Shown here: one piece after another, positions 1 through 10,796 of the stretch
Layout of the letters: every line of letters begins with the position of its first letter
Position numbering within the stretch: the stretch's first letter is position 1
Assembly: GCA_017979445.1 (NCBI GenBank)
Contig: CM030718.1
Location: 16,470,760 to 16,534,759, forward strand
DNA: 64,000 bases
Direction: 5' to 3'
Origin: Akebia trifoliata
Lineage: Eukaryota > Streptophyta > Magnoliopsida > Ranunculales > Lardizabalaceae
Notes under the pieces: generated by a model
The model's input: the letters and a program-made list of their open reading frames with translations, nothing else
The model's database searches: none
Told to the model about the DNA's origin: nothing
Program-made: the position numbers and the translations under genes

Positions 1-1640
1 CATAAGATCTTGACAACTTTTGCCAAATACATAAACAACATGAAAAGTAAAATTGATGTGTTAGGATGCCCTCCAAGGTCAATAGAAACCCTTTCGTTTG
101 AATTAAAGGGTAAGAAAATAGAAACAACACAATGAAGCAGCCTAGGATAGAATTCTAAGGCATTTCGTTTCTCTTGAAAATTTTTGCTAATTTTTAACAT
201 CAATTGCAAGATTTGTTAAACAAGTGGGCATCTCGTAAAATGAAAAACTAAAAGAAATCACATTGTAAGATTTTCACAGTGATTTTCTTACCATTGAAGT
301 GTTCTCTATAGGCATGATTATGACAAAACTCTAAGATATTGACTTGTTCATAGGTTGGAACACAACGTCTAATGATTTGGTTGAGACAGTATTTAAATAA
401 GTATGGTTCATCCTAAAAATACCACTTGGTTTTTGAAAAGAGACGGAGTTTTTCTTATATAGTCATTGAGATTGGAAATTGACCTGTTACTAGGTAGTTG
501 ACAATGTCAGGATACCACAAAGTGTTAGAATTAAAATTTTGTATAAGTTTCTCATTGGGAAAGGATTCAGAGATGGGTAAAGATTTCTCAGATGACTCAA
601 TGGCTATTCTAGATAGATAATCAACTACGACGTTCTCTATACCCTTTTTGTTTTAGATCTCGAGATCAAACTCTTGCATGAGTAAAATTCAATGCATTAA
701 CCTTACTTTAGAATCTTTCTTAGTAAGAAAGTACTTCAATGCGGCATGGTATGTTTAGACCTCGACTTTCAATCCTATTAGGTAGGGGTAGAATTTATCA
801 ATGATATAGACTACTACTAGCATTTTCTTCTTTATTGTAAATTAATTAAGCTGAGCATTAATGAGAGTTTTATTGGCATACTAGATAACGTGAGGATGTT
901 TATCGATTCGCTGACCCAAAATAGTGCCTATCGCATAATCCAAAGCATCACACATCAGCTCAAATAGATTGTTCCAATTTTTAGGTAAAATGATGGGTGT
1001 CAAGGTTAACTTGGCCTTAAAACCTGGTTGAATACGGATAAATATGACTCTGAGAAGTTGAAAGGAATATCATTGCCTAAAAGTTCACATTAAGACTTCG
1101 AGATATTCTTAAAATATTTAATGAATCTACGATAGAAACCTATATGACCTAGGAATGACCTTTTTTTATTTTTTACTATTTTAGGAGGTGATAACTTCTC
1201 AATTAAACCTACTTTTGTTGTATGTACTTCAATCCCTCGCGTAGAAATAATGTGTCCTATCATAATTTTGGATGTTACCATAAAATGACATTTTTTCTAA
1301 TTGAAGACTAGGTTGATTTCCTTATAATGCACAAGGACTAAATTCAAGTGATGAAGATATTCCTTAAAATTTAATCTGAAAATTAAAAAATTATCCATGA
1401 ACACTTCGAGATATCTTTCTAGTATGTTTGAAAATATACTCATCATACACTACTAGAAAATAGTTGGTGCATTACACAACCCAATGGGTATGCGACGATA
1501 CACGAAATCCTTACTACCAATTATCTTGATTAAGTATGTTTTATCTTTATCTTATATAAGCATAAAATATGGATGTTAAGCATAAGAGGTGCCTAGGCTT
1601 TCTCCTCTCATTAATAGAAGGAGTCAAGCCTATGGTCATT
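1..1640 (-). pseudogene. Athila-type gypsy pol remnant (RT, RNase H, integrase zinc finger)
   Basis: Degenerate minus-strand copy of the pol region that is well preserved at 50.6-52.1 kb. Read on the minus strand the order is RT (about 1560-1080), RNase H (about 1000-560) and the HHCC-type integrase zinc-binding region (about 420-200). The clearest protein match is at 1090-1281, which aligns with the RT/RNase H connection of the 50-kb copy ([12 protein letters not shown] followed by [12 protein letters not shown]). Nucleotide-level similarity to 51.8-52.1 kb is easily read at 200-430. Many stops and frameshifts make it non-coding. Its right part is interrupted at 1641 by a hAT element. The far left is cut by the window edge, so an intact LTR cannot be assessed. 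Confidence 0.85.
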
Positions 1641-1648
1641 GTAAGGAT
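1641..1648. repeat. hAT target-site duplication, left copy
   Basis: GTAAGGAT, repeated without mismatch at 2853-2860 on the other side of the element. Confidence 0.9.
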
Positions 1649-1864
1649 TAGGCCTATCAATGGATAGTCGAAATTCGAATTTGAAAAATCAGATATTATC
1701 CGAAATTTTTGGATATCGGATTCGAATTCGGATGTATTTTAAAGATTCGAATAGATTTCGGATACGAATTTGGATATCACTACATCCGATTCGTTAATAT
1801 CTCTCTTCTTTTATATATATTTAAACATTAATTAAGACAAGACATCTGTTTTCGTTTATTTAAT

Positions 1865-2230
1865 ATATATATATAAAGCAATCTCTCTCTTATAATAGAC
1901 AAGACAACTTTTTTTTAATGAAGATAAGACATCCCTCATTCACTCTCTCGCTCCCTCTTTAATAAATATAGACAATTCACCTCACATTCTCTCTCTTTAA
2001 TAAAAACATTACACTTGCACTCACTCTCACACACTTTCTCTCTCTATTTAATAAATACAGACAATTCACACTCTCTCTCTTTATAATAAATAAAGATAAG
2101 ACAATTCACCTCACATTCTCTCTCTTTAATAAATATATCACACTCACTCACACACACACTTTCTCTCTTTTTAATAAAGATAATATCTCTCTCGCCTCTC
2201 TCTTTCTCTCTCTCTCTCTCTCTCTGTAAG
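1865..2230. repeat. TC-rich microsatellite tract inside hAT element
   Basis: Repeated CTCTCTCTTTAATAAA-like modules alternate with (CA/TC)n runs and end in a near-pure (TC)n run at about 2201-2226. The short protein-coding frame on the minus strand here, rich in Arg-Glu dipeptides, is only the translation of this microsatellite. Confidence 0.8.
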
Positions 2231-2255
2231 ACGAGATAAAGTAAGACTAACGTTT

Positions 2256-2525
2256 AACCTTTCTTCCTTTCTCCTTGGTTCATCTAACGAACTGAATTTT
2301 GAAAGAGTCGGGCTCTCATGTTTATTAAACGAACAGGCTCGGCAGTAATTCAAAGTGCGCAAATAATCTGCATGTGAGTTTCATGGCGAGCAACCTTTCT
2401 TCCCTTCTCTCTGGTTCATCTGACAAGCTGGATTTTAAAAGAGTTGGGCACTCATATTTACTAAACGAACATGCTCGGTAGTAACTCAAAGTGTGCAAAT
2501 AATCTGCAAGTGAGTTTCATGGCGA
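2256..2525. repeat. 134-bp tandem duplication inside hAT element
   Basis: Copy 1 spans 2256-2389 and copy 2 spans 2392-2525. Both begin AACCTTTCTTCC and end TGAGTTTCATGGCGA, with scattered substitutions (for example GGGCTCTCATG against GGGCACTCATA). The repeat is specific to the element interior. Confidence 0.85.
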
Positions 2526-2852
2526 CCCTGAACTTCAATGCAACTAAAATCAGAAATATAGGCCTGAGATTCAAGACTAAAATCAGAAATATAAACCTAT
2601 TTTTCAAGTAATTTTTACTTTCTTTAACTCTATTTTACCTATAAATTAACTATAAAAAATCAACGATTTTTTATTATTTAAATTCGAATCGAATATTTTC
2701 GGATATCCAATAATTCTTTTGGATGTGAATTTGAATAGTGGTTAGTGATATCCGATCGGATTCGAATTCGAATTCGAATATTACTATTTTTTTTCGGATT
2801 CGAATTCGGATATAGCACTATCCGATCGGATACCTATCCGTTGACAGCCCTA

Positions 2853-2860
2853 GTAAGGAT
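2853..2860. repeat. hAT target-site duplication, right copy
   Basis: GTAAGGAT, identical to 1641-1648. The duplicated bases fall inside the older minus-strand Athila-type fragment. Confidence 0.9.
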
Positions 2861-3409
2861 ACAAGGAGAATTCATGAAACCAACACTTGTATTCATATAG
2901 TAGCTAATGTATATTATCTCATTCTTTGAGAAATTCCATAAAACCTATCTAAAAATGGAAAATTACAGAGAAAAAAATCAAAGACCCTTTCCTGATTAAA
3001 AAAATGATCTACTTATAAACATTAAGAGTTCTAGAAGGACCCAAAAATTGTTGACATCACTCTTGCGTATATTATCACGTGAAGAGCATATTATACAAAT
3101 TTAGGGCGTTCCATTCGAAATGCATTGTGCCACATTTGATGTTCATTGTGACACATTGATAAAGAGGCATTTGGATTTGTAGTTTTGCAAGGTTGCTTGA
3201 TTGGTCCTCTAAATTGTAATGCATGCTTGATTGATTGATTGATTTGATATTTGACCTGTACGGTGAACACACATAATTAGTCTTTCGATTAAAGCAATAA
3301 TTTTGCGCAATTAAGCATAATTAGCATGGTAGAATATGTAATATGATAAATTGAGGCTTCACATAATTATTTACCTAATCTAATGAAATACAAATGGAAA
3401 AAACGAAAT
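2861..3409. other. Unassigned AT-rich sequence
   Basis: About 550 bp between the hAT element and the next gypsy fragment. It holds a short GATT run near 3230-3245 and no ORF or repeat boundary that I can support. The first bases after the duplication may still belong to the minus-strand Athila-type remnant. Confidence 0.4.
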
Positions 3410-4070
3410 AAATGCCTGGAAAAATTGTGGATAAATCAGTATTTTGAGATACTGATCAATTTTTTATTATAAGATGATGCCTTTCAGATTAAAGAACGTT
3501 GGAACTATTTATCAAAGGGCAGCAACAACCTTACTATACGATCTGATACATAAAAAAATTGAAATATATGTGGACAATATGGTTGTCAAATCTAGATATC
3601 GAACCAGCTATGCAGCTTTCTCAGTAAAATTCATCGAAAGAATTTAGAATTACTAATTGTGACTTAATCGTTAAAAGTGTGAATTTAGAGTTATTTTACG
3701 AAAACGACTTGAGTTTGTCATTAGCAAGAGAGAAATCAAAGTAGATCCAAGAATAAGAAACAAATCTGAGATTTCTTGGGTAAAATTCAGTATTTCAGTA
3801 GATTCATTGCTCAGCTCATTAATGTTTATTAACCCATCTTCAAGCCTCTCAAGAAGAGTAAGTTGAAAATATGGAATGAATGAGGTCAGAAGGCCTTTGA
3901 TCAGGTTAAGGAATAACTTACAAATCTACCAGTCCTCGTTCCACCTACAAAAACTAAATTACTTATTATCTACTTATTAGTCTCAAAAATAACTATGGGA
4001 TGCATACTAACACAATATGACAAAGACTATCACAGAGAAATGGCGAAAATGTCATTATTCCACTATTTGT
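3410..4070 (+). pseudogene. Tat-type gypsy RT/RNase H fragment
   Basis: In broken frames the plus strand reads like a plant Tat-lineage reverse transcriptase. It shows MPF.LKN.G..YQRA at about 3477, then IEIYVDNMVVKS at about 3560 (the YVDDM catalytic box with its second Asp replaced by Asn), then RGIEVDP-like and FISRF..P-like stretches. It ends in an RNase H start with MGCILTQYD at about 3993. Stops and frameshifts occur throughout. The similarity stops near 4070, where copia gag sequence begins. It is unrelated in sequence to the Athila-type RT at 50 kb. Confidence 0.75.
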
Positions 4071-4121
4071 CCCTCCAAGCCAAAATCTAAAGCTTCTCAA
4101 AGGACTAAGCCTAAGGGAAAT
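4071..4121 (+). pseudogene. Short 5' piece of copia (SIRE-type) gag
   Basis: A lysine/serine-rich stretch (about 17 codons) that stays in frame with the gag sequence resuming at 10797, once the inserted element and one copy of its 5-bp duplication are ignored. This shows that the element at 4127-10796 landed inside a pre-existing copia gag. Upstream of about 4070 the copia element is missing. Confidence 0.7.
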
Positions 4122-4126
4122 ACAAT
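4122..4126. repeat. 5-bp target-site duplication (left)
   Basis: ACAAT, repeated at 10797-10801. Confidence 0.85.
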
Positions 4127-5397
4127 TGATAAGGTCCCATAAAGCCATTTTTGGTACCATAATTACAAGAGGTTTATCGACACTTAATTGCTATTTGTTC
4201 CAAATAAACATAGATTGTATTAATTTTTCAAATTATCGAAACTAATGGATTTTCTTACTATTTACAGGTATCAAGGGCAAAATTCTGAGGTAAATATTTT
4301 TGTAACAATTTTTGTTACAATATACAAGTCAAGAGAGAGCATCCTACCAAATCTCGGAGCAATTCATCACCACATCACCGTTTTGCGATAATCTCCATGA
4401 ATTTTGCCTCGAGATTCCAATCAAACATTCTAGATGCTTTGGCTATTGTAACTAAAGGCTCTTCTCGAAACAAATCAAGCTAAAACCTGACCCTACAATC
4501 CGATTAAGAAAGCTATAAATTGAGGGGTTATCTTTAAGAGAAGGGGTCCCTCTTGGTCCCTTTTCTTCTTCCTAAAATTCTTTGTAATTCTTTTGATTTT
4601 GTAGTGAGCGCACCAAGAGTTTTTCTTTCTTCTTTCATCTTTAGTTCTAGTTTTAATTCTATGTAACATCATCATAGAGGGATCAAAGTGCAACATAGTT
4701 ATCTTCATCTTTTTCTCTACCACATTTTACTTGTTTTACTATTGCTGCAACTTGCTCCTTGTGATAATTAGCTAGACTCTCCTTAGAGAGATCAATGATG
4801 CCGGGGCAAATTCATCTTAATATTATTGTTTTAATTCTATATCTCTGTTTTGAATTATAATTTGTAAAGCCTCTTAAGATGAGATCATCCAATTTATACC
4901 TCTGATTCAAGGTTTGACGATTATTACTTAGATAAGTTCAAGAATAATTATACTCTATGATGAATTGAGGTATAAGTCGAGTAATCTTATCTAAGTATGG
5001 GATTTACATAGATATTCTTTAGTTACAATCAATTTCTAATCAATTTGTCTTTCGATCCACAAACAATGACTTGTTACATGGATCGAGTTAAAATTGGAAT
5101 TATTCAGAATTACGTATAACTTGCAATGGTTGAATTGAGCTCTCTAAGTCCCTTTTTGATTATTTTCAATCTCTATTTTCTGTTTCAATTTCATATACAA
5201 ATTAGCTGTCATTTTATATTATATTTTTACAAATCTATTTTTTAAAGAATCTATTTTCAAACTCTATTTTGATTTTCAATTCAATGTTTAAGTGAATCAC
5301 GATTGTCCTTGTAAAACGAATACTACTTACCTAAGTTTCATACTAATATTTGTTCAATTTACATTTCTACAATTTATACAAAAGTTTTCAACGATCA
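4127..5397 (+). repeat. 5' LTR of the pol-less Athila-type element
   Basis: Begins TGATAAGGTCCC and ends ACGATCA, keeping the TG...CA termini. A TATA-like TATAAAT lies at 4514-4520. Collinear with 9521-10796 over its whole length with scattered substitutions and small indels. Confidence 0.9.
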
Positions 5398-5399
5398 AA

Positions 5400-5417
5400 T
5401 TGGCGTAGCTGCCGAGG
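5400..5417 (+). promoter_or_regulatory. Primer-binding site, tRNA-Asp type (decayed)
   Basis: TGGCGTAGCTGCCGAGGA, two bases after the LTR. It corresponds to the Athila-typical site complementary to the 3' end of tRNA-Asp (TGGCGCCGTTGCCGGGGA) with several substitutions. Confidence 0.75.
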
Positions 5418-6556
5418 ACAATTGTTCGATTCATTTTCAATTTGAAAGAACCTGAGAGAGTTTCGAAACAGAACTGAAACTTGTTTGCTTGAAATAGACG
5501 CTAAACAAATAGAAAAAAATTTAAAAATATTTTCATTACAATTCTTGGAATATCATAAACTAATCCCAATTGGAAAAATCGATTTTCATCAAAATTTCAA
5601 CGCTTAACAGTAGCCCCCTAGTACTTCGCAGTGTGTGGCAACATTTGATGCTGATTTTTGTCAAGCAAGTTTCTGACATCATGGACATTGTAATGAGAGT
5701 ATTTGTTTTTTTTTTTCTTAGCATTCTGACTTGGATAATTTTATTATTTTCAGGTGAAGGACTCGACAGAAGTCGACGAAAGGCGACACGTGAAATTTTT
5801 ATGCATTAAATCGATATTTTTGCTAAGAAGACAACAACTTGCAAACTTTTTTTTCATTTTATTTTTAGTAGAAAATAGTTTGCATTAGGAACTTGAATTT
5901 GTAATAATTTTAATTTCATCAGAAAGGGTTTGAATTGTAATAGATCTAGGAAAGGACGATAGTGGGATGAAACTGTCTCGGCTCATCGCATTCATATATT
6001 GAAATTGGTGTCGTGGCCCGAGTTGACTCAGCTTATTCATCACCCGTCTAGAACGGGAGGTAATTTTCATACCACCCACACAACTCTTATCAATGGGTTT
6101 CTGTGTTAACTTTGAATGACTAATATGTACACATCGATTTGCACATAGTAATAAGGGCACCTTTACGAGGATGGCACCATAAAATAAATCAGATTTCATC
6201 ACCTATATCTTGCCTTGTTAAGAAATTGAAATCACAGCCACAAAATTAATTAAAATTGATTAGACCTGATTCTAGGTTCTATTGAGCTCATTAAGCAAAG
6301 CTAATTTACATTGTACCAATTGCACTTCTTGATCGAAAACAATGTCTAAGCGCAATCCTGCCCCGTAATACCACATGTATTCGGGAGATAGACTACGTCT
6401 ATTCTACATGAGAAGTGATTTAAGAGTACCATTGGTCAACATCGTGCGTCACTTCTCATTTGGGGATTAAATTGGTTGTTTTTAATTTCAGAGATTTGGA
6501 TTGAAGGCTTAGATTGATCATTTGAACTAGTTAAGAGCTGTCTAGTCGTAAGAACC
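5418..6556 (+). other. Athila-type 5' leader, non-coding
   Basis: Untranslated leader. The stretch from about 5920 matches leaders at 20.15 kb and 46.7 kb (GGTTTGAATTGTAATAGA, then a GACGG/GACGA run and CACCCGTCTAG...ACGGGAGG). The three copies share this order, which links the three Athila-type elements. Short ORFs here are not conserved. Confidence 0.7.
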
Positions 6557-7690
6557 CAATTTCACATATGAATTCCTCCCTTTCTTGTGTGCAAATCAAT
6601 AGTGTATAGATATAGAACCCTGAGTAAATTTACATTGTCATGGGGTTTAGGAGAGAAGCTTTGACCTCGTACGTCTTATCTGATAATTATAATCATTCTC
6701 CCGAGTGTTTTCCGAGTCTACCCATGCTTCGTGCAACGCAGGCTAATATGTATCATTCTCAAAATTATTATTGGATGCCGACACTCAATTCATTCGATCA
6801 ACCATACCACGTAGATAGTTGATTTTCCTCAGATACCATACCGTGTCAGAACAATTTCACTCAAGGTAGTCATTTTGGTAATGAATCCAACCATAATTCC
6901 CCAACAATCCTATGATTCTCAACATGTTTCCGAATATAGAATTACAAAGCTTCAGTTAACATCCACTCATTCATTTTTTTCCTCTTCTCCAACTTCATCA
7001 TTAAAGTCTTTAATGATTGAATTGTTAAATCAACAACAATAGTTCATTCAACAACAACAGTTCCATTAACATCAATTGTTAAATAAATAACAACATGTCA
7101 TCCAACAACAACATCTGTATCAATAACAACAGGAAATGAGTCAAGCCTTAGTCAACATAAGAACTCAATTAAGTTACCTAGCACTATCTTTAGAAGAAAT
7201 TTGATAAATTTGAAAATGAGGATATTTCAATTCTAGAAAATCCACTATTCTTTCAAAATAACCTTAGCGACCAAGTTCATTCTTTTGAAGATTTCGATGA
7301 TTATCCATCAATAATTGATAACCAGTCTCAATTGAAGTTCAAATTCAAACCAATGAGGTTATAATTCCAACCAAAGCAATGATGGAAGTTCAATTAGGTC
7401 AACTCACTGTGTCCTTAGAAGAAAGAGAGAATGATCAATTTTCAAATGAAATAACCCCCAAGAGCCAACCAACGTTTCAAATTCCCAATGACCTAATCAA
7501 TTATAAAAATGTGGCTAAGAAAACTGACACATCATATGGGGAGACTATTATTCAGGAGCAATCAAAGATCAACTCTAATTTGTTAGTCACACCAATTCTG
7601 ACAACTACCGATCCAACCTTGTACCCCATCCAACCTATCATTCCGTAAGATTGTAAAGCCCCTACCTATCTTACAACTTCCATTCACTTA
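6557..7690 (+). pseudogene. Athila-type gag remnant
   Basis: Two readable islands. At 6640-6822 the protein aligns with the region just after the zinc knuckle of the 48-kb gag (PSLP.L.A.QAN followed by P.LNSF.Q.YH). At 7379-7648 it aligns with the linker after the poly-Gln tract (MEVQLGQL.VSL..RE..QF). Between them a CAA-repeat region at about 7035-7130 corresponds to the gag poly-glutamine. The N-terminal half of gag is deleted and the first cysteine of the knuckle is lost. No protease or pol follows. Confidence 0.75.
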
Positions 7691-7899
7691 GGGAATCTGA
7701 TGATTGAAAACTGTTTTGAAAATGTGATGACACTACGAAGTAAGGACAAATGAGGGTTATTGATCATATTAAAAAATCATTTCCATGTCCTAACCATGAT
7801 CAAAATTTGTCTACTTATCATTTGGGATGGGAAGTCGATCGCCATGTGTGTCAAATTAGATGTTATAAAAGTACCTAGGATTCAAACCGTTTGATAGGT

Positions 7900-9520
7900 C
7901 CAACTGAAGAAATTAAACTTAGTGCTGCTTGGGAGGCAATCCATATGTTTTTGTTTTAATAAGTATTGTAATTAGGAAACATAGTTTTCTTTAAAAAAAA
8001 AAACCTCCAATCTTAATCCATTTCTCATTCTCTTCCTTTTCAAGTCACCTCTCAACTGAACCAATCAATCGACTCTACTAGGACTGTAGACTGGTCAGTA
8101 ATTGTTGATTAAGTAACAGAAATAAATGTTGGTCTATATTAAAGAGAGGAAGGCACAGCCATTGAAAGTTTGGATTTAGATTAGGATGGGTTTAATTCTT
8201 AGATTATGACATTTTTAGGTTAGTTTTCAATTCTTAGGAAAGATTTCATTTATGCAAAAACTGTTTTAGAAATTATAATTGTTATAACTTTTAATCTTTT
8301 CAGATCAATTACAATAAGATTTTGCATATTAATACTCGATCCGTTTCAGGTATGATTTAACATTTTTCTCTCTTTCCTTATTGCTTGTATATTGAGGACA
8401 ATATGTCATTTAGGTTTGAGGGTATTAGGTTAGCTCACAATTTCATGTTTACTTTATTTTCAAAATTTTTAAAAAATAAAAAATAAAAAAAAATTATACA
8501 ACAATTTCGAAAATAAATTTCAAATTTTTGTATGTACTTTTTACATATGAATTTCAAATCTTAGGCTCATGTTTAACTTTTGATCATAAGTTCTTTTTGT
8601 TTATTTCTCATTAAAAAAATCATGAAAAAATTACTTTGAAAAATTTACTTTTGATTGAATACTTGGAAAAATAAGATTTTATAGAACAAAAGTTGACCCT
8701 CTTCTCTATCTAGGGGAAACCTAGTCTAATGAGCTATAACTTTTTTGTCCTTTTGTTGACTGGTTAGAAGAAAAATAGAAATAGGGTTCATATGACTTGG
8801 ACAATAACCATAAGATTAGACTGGGTACCTTTAAAAGAGCTACCTGCTTTTTGAAAATGAACACCAGAAAATGGTGAAGTGTGAAAGAGTTGTAAAAGGA
8901 AGTAGAAAAATGCGTAAAAGATGTCGAAGATGACTAGAATTATAAAAATGAAAAATAGTCCAATGAGACCAATTATTGCAGTAAGGTGAAAGTTGTCAAT
9001 AGTAAAAACGTGAGTAAGTTGGAATATCATAAATAAAGTCCCTTAGATGTATTCAAGTGAATATCCACATCTCTCACTATCTTAGACATGATGTTTAGTT
9101 TCAAGTTAAAACTTAGGTAGAACTGACCATTTTTAACAGTTAGGAGGTATAATCCTGTTCCTTAAAAAAATATTTTTCAAATTAAAAACATTTTGCATAG
9201 GCACTCAAGTTATCTTTGAAATTTACTAAAATAAAGAATGGAAACTAGAACTTTATTCAAATGTATGGACCTTTGACTGATTTATGAAATGTCATGTTCG
9301 TTTTACATACTTTGATTTTGATTTTAATATTTCTGTAAAGTGTTAGAATTTTATGGGTATATTCATAACAAACCTTTACGAGTTAAAACCCGTCCACTAG
9401 GGGTAACTTATGGGCTTAAGGGCTTATTGCATATGCTAAATACAGTCAGGAATCTCATGAAAGTGGTGTTGTTTAAGTTTAAATTTTGCTCGAGACTAGC
9501 AAAATCGATGTTTGGGGGTG
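7900..9520 (+). other. Athila-type 3' untranslated module with polypurine tract
   Basis: Starts with AAACTTAGTGCTGCTTGGGAGGCAATCCAT, matching the sequence just after the integrase stop at 53.0 kb, and runs to the 3' LTR. It includes an internal G-rich motif after TATTGAGGACAATAT (about 8391-8430), the TAGACTGGGTACC segment (about 8818), the CCACTAGGGGTAAC segment (about 9393), and the terminal polypurine tract TGTTTGGGGGTG at 9509-9520. A minus-strand 80-codon frame at 8788-9030 is fortuitous. Confidence 0.75.
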
Positions 9521-10796
9521 TGATAAGGTCTCATGAAGTAGTTTTTAGGACTGTAATGACATGAGGTTTATCGACACTTAATTGATATTTGTCCTAAATA
9601 AACATAAATTGTATTAATTTGCCAAATTATTGAACCTAATGGATTTTCTTACTATTTATAGGTTAAAAGGATAAAATTTTGAGGCAAATATTTTTGTAAC
9701 AATTTTTGTTACAATATACGAGTCAATAGGGAGCATCCAACCAAATCTTGGAGCAATTTATCGCCACATCACCGTTGCACGACAATCTCGATGAATTATA
9801 CCTCGAGATTCCAATCGAACATTCTAGACACTTTGGCCATTGTAACTTAAGGCTCTTCTCGAAACAAATCAAGCTAAAACCCGATCCTACAACCCAATTA
9901 AGAAAGTTCTAAATTGATTGGTTGTCCTTAAGAGAAGGGGTCTCTCTTCTTCTTCTTAAAATTCTCTATAATTCTTTTGGAGAGAGAGTTCTTGATTTTA
10001 GTGAGAGCATCAAGAGTTTTTCTTTCATCATTCTTCTTTAGTTCTAGTTGTAGTTCTATTGTAAGATCATTAGAGAAGGATCAAAATGCAACATAGTTAT
10101 CTTCATCTTCTTCTCTACCATATTTTATTTGTTTTACTATTGCTGCAACTTGCTTCTTGTGATGATTAGCTAGACTGTCCTTAGAGAGATCGAGGATACT
10201 GGAGCAAGTTCATCTTAATATTGTCGTTCTAATTCTATATCTTTGTTTTGAATTTTAATACTATGAAGTCTCTTAAGATGAGATCATCCAATTTATACAT
10301 CTGATTCAAGCTTTTATGATTATTGCTTAGATAAGTTCAAGAATAATCATGCTCTGTGATGAATTGAGGTATAAGTTGGATAATCTTATCTAAGTTCAGG
10401 ATTTACATGGATATTCTTTGGTTACAATTAATTTCTAATCGATTTATCTTTCGATCCATAAATAATTACTTGTTACGTGGATCGAGTTAAAATTGGAATT
10501 ATTCAACATTATGGATGACTTGCAATGGTTGAATTAAGCTTTCTAAGCCCCTTTTTGATTGTTTTCAATCTCTATTTTCTATTTCAATTTCATATACAAA
10601 TTAGCTGTAATTTTCTATTATGTTTTTACAAATCTATTTTTTAAAGAATCTCTTTTCAAACTCTATTTTGGTTTTCAATTCGAAGTTTAAGTGAATCACG
10701 ATTATCCCTGTGGAGTGAATCTTACTTACCCAAATTTCATTCTAATATTTGTTCAATCTACATTTCTGTAATTTATACAAAAGTTTTCAACGATTA
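9521..10796 (+). repeat. 3' LTR of the pol-less Athila-type element
   Basis: Begins TGATAAGGTCTC and ends ACGATTA, the final CA mutated to TA. It is followed by the target duplication ACAAT at 10797-10801. Confidence 0.9.

Larger units (their letters stand above)
1649..2852. mobile_element. Non-autonomous hAT-type DNA transposon, 1204 bp
   Basis: Imperfect terminal inverted repeats: the left end reads taggcctatcaatggatag and the reverse complement of the right end reads tagggctgtcaacggatag. The element is flanked by a perfect 8-bp direct duplication, gtaaggat, at 1641-1648 and 2853-2860. An 8-bp target duplication and TAGGGCTGTCAA-like ends are hAT characteristics. Subterminal regions on both sides are dense in short palindromic motifs of the ATTCGAAT / GGATTCGAATTCGGAT kind, plausible transposase binding sites. 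There is no transposase ORF, so it would depend on a source element elsewhere. The interior holds TC-rich microsatellites and a 134-bp tandem duplication. The left inverted repeat differs by a few bases from the right, so it is not a fresh insertion. Confidence 0.87.
4127..10796 (+). mobile_element. Complete but pol-less Athila-type LTR retrotransposon (6.67 kb)
   Basis: Bounded by two direct LTRs (4127-5397 and 9521-10796), each starting TGATAAGGTC, and by a 5-bp duplication ACAAT at 4122-4126 and 10797-10801. The 5' LTR is followed by a PBS of the Athila kind, and the 3' LTR is preceded by a G-rich polypurine tract. Between them lie an Athila-type leader, a gag remnant, and then directly the 3' untranslated module. 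Protease, RT, RNase H and integrase are absent. The 3' module matches 53.0-54.3 kb of the better Athila-type copy segment by segment. The LTRs differ at many positions (my rough reading is 12-15 percent), so the insertion is old. Confidence 0.9.

Noticed and set aside
2171..2362. Arg-Glu-rich minus-strand ORF
   Set aside because: It is the translation of a TC microsatellite inside the hAT element.
5885..6202. 105-codon minus-strand ORF
   Set aside because: It is antisense to a conserved Athila-type leader and is not kept in the other two leader copies.
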